From Planctomycetota bacterium (GTDB taxonomy: Bacteria > Planctomycetota > UBA11346): a stretch of DNA of 5,719 nt. The position numbers were made by a program, and so were the translations under genes. The notes under the pieces were generated by a model. It made no database searches, was not told the DNA's origin, and worked only from the letters and a program-made list of their open reading frames with translations. Positions 5,099-5,719 of the stretch are shown piece after piece. The DNA lies in contig JACDEC010000226.1 of NCBI GenBank assembly GCA_013816645.1, positions 1 through 5,719 on the forward strand, in the 5' to 3' direction. How positions within the stretch are numbered: the stretch's first letter is position 1; every line of letters begins with the position of its first letter.

Positions 5099-5575
5099 GT
5101 GCTCGACACCATCAAGAGTCTGGCGTTCTATGCATTGCTGCTCGCCCTGATCCTGGGCTGTGCCTGGATGGTGCCGCGCTTCTTCACCACCGTGGCGATC
5201 CCTGCCGGGTACGTCGAGATCGACGGGCTCCAGGAACTCGCCTCCAAGCGCATCGACAAGACCGCCAAGATCGGCAATTACGCCCGTGGCCAAGGCGTGT
5301 GCTACCGGCTGGGCAGCGACTCCAGTGCGGAGGCGCGCTTCGCCTACGTAGCCGCCCTGCCCGGAGACCAGATCGCGGTGCGTGACGGCAAGCTGGTGGT
5401 CAACGGCACCGTTTTCGCGCGGGCACCCGCCGACCATCTCCTGTCCACCGCAGGTCCGACCGTGGTGCCCGCTGGGCATCTCTTCGTCGTGACCAACACC
5501 CACGAGAGCGACAGCTTCCGCCAGGGTCCGATTCCCGCGGCCGCGCTGTATGGTCGCATCGAGGAGTTCCCCTGA
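5099..5575 (+). CDS. Membrane-anchored S26 signal-peptidase-like protein, catalytic residues not recognisable
   Basis: This is a 158-residue protein. Residues 7-25 are hydrophobic (SLAFYALLLALILGCAWMV), an N-terminal membrane anchor. ILGC at 18-21 could alternatively be a lipobox with Cys21 as the lipidated residue. The rest resembles the soluble part of type I signal peptidases: ALPGDQIAVRDGKLVVNG (86-103) matches the family's LPGD-x-V-x-I-x-DGxLxxNG, and VPAGHLFVV (123-131) followed by SDSFRQGPIP (137-146) matches VPxGHxFVLGDNRxxSxDSRxxGPVP. The SxMxP serine motif is absent (IPAGYVEID at about the expected place), the lysine usually just before VVxLPGD is Ala82, and GDNR reads TNTH. Peptidase activity is therefore doubtful; it may be a structural or binding descendant. 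GTG 5099 is the only reasonable start; GGAG at 5093-5096 is very close to it. It is translationally coupled to the next ORF. Confidence 0.75.
   Translation: MLDTIKSLAFYALLLALILGCAWMVPRFFTTVAIPAGYVEIDGLQELASKRIDKTAKIGNYARGQGVCYRLGSDSSAEARFAYVAALPGDQIAVRDGKLVVNGTVFARAPADHLLSTAGPTVVPAGHLFVVTNTHESDSFRQGPIPAAALYGRIEEFP
5561..5566 (+). promoter_or_regulatory. Ribosome binding site for the overlapping downstream ORF
   Basis: GAGGAG lies 8 bases before the ATG at 5575, inside the last codons of the S26-like gene. It is the clearest SD sequence in the window and supports the start of the partial ORF. Confidence 0.6.
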
Positions 5576-5719
5576 TGGCCGGCGTGGGTGATCGCAACCT
5601 GGGTTTCATGTTCCTGGCGCTGGCGCTCGGCCTGGCGATCGCCGCCGCGGTGGTCAGCTGGAATGCCGCGCAGCGCTGGATGGCCGTCCACCGCATCACT
5701 GAAGGCCGCCTCGCCGAGA
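5575..5719 (+). CDS. Partial membrane-anchored protein of unknown function (5' end only)
   Basis: The ATG at 5575 overlaps the preceding stop in a TGATG arrangement, has a good SD (GAGGAG, 8 bases upstream), and the frame stays open for 48 codons to the window end. The protein begins MAGVGDRNLG and then has one hydrophobic segment (about residues 9-29, Leu/Ala-rich) followed by an amphipathic, positively charged stretch (QRWMAVHRITEGR). This suggests a single-pass anchor with the bulk of the protein following it, or the first helix of a multi-pass protein. I do not recognise a family from these residues. The overlap implies translational coupling to, and a shared role with, the S26-like protein. 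Confidence 0.7.
   Translation, partial: MAGVGDRNLGFMFLALALGLAIAAAVVSWNAAQRWMAVHRITEGRLAE

Overview
The window is a GC-rich, densely coding chromosomal stretch from a Gram-negative-like bacterium. It carries five complete housekeeping or regulatory genes, one short membrane-anchored gene and the 5' end of another. Codon third positions are mostly G or C, all genes share this composition, and there is no integrase, transposase, tRNA, rRNA or CRISPR array, so this reads as core chromosome rather than a mobile island. I cannot place the organism firmly. A PcnB-type poly(A) polymerase, a reversed response regulator (DNA-binding domain first, receiver second), a divergent TruA and few Shine-Dalgarno (SD) sequences would fit Planctomycetota, Myxococcota or a GC-rich proteobacterium. 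That list is inference, not identification.

Layout. Positions 1-126 are a leader with a C-rich tract and two adjacent stem-loops. On the + strand follow a response regulator with an excisionase/MerR-like helix-turn-helix (127-735), a long-chain polyprenyl diphosphate synthase (872-1837), poly(A) polymerase PcnB (2046-3389) and tRNA pseudouridine synthase TruA (3455-4303). Guanylate kinase Gmk (4949-4344, minus strand) converges on truA. Divergent from gmk is a membrane-anchored protein resembling the beta-barrel part of S26 signal peptidases but lacking the recognisable catalytic residues (5099-5575). A second membrane-anchored ORF overlaps it by one base and runs off the window end (5575-5719).

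How the genes work together. pcnB and truA both act on RNA (3' polyadenylation that feeds decay, and anticodon-arm pseudouridylation of tRNA) and are 65 bp apart on one strand, so they may be co-transcribed. The prenyl synthase makes the isoprenoid chain used for respiratory quinones. Gmk supplies GDP and dGDP precursors. The S26-like gene and the next ORF are clearly a translationally coupled pair. The response regulator has no kinase partner in view.

Most unusual is the non-coding DNA. C-rich tracts on the coding strand (G-quadruplex-capable on the template strand) precede the response regulator, pcnB and truA. Short tandem repeats with periods of 7, 9 and 8 bp lie between or at the edges of genes, one of them running into the 3' end of truA. 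Several GC hairpins lack T-tracts. No gap exceeds about 210 bp, so there is no long gene-free stretch. Nothing here proves a wholly new system; the best candidate for something undescribed is the degenerate signal-peptidase-like protein and its coupled membrane partner at the right end.
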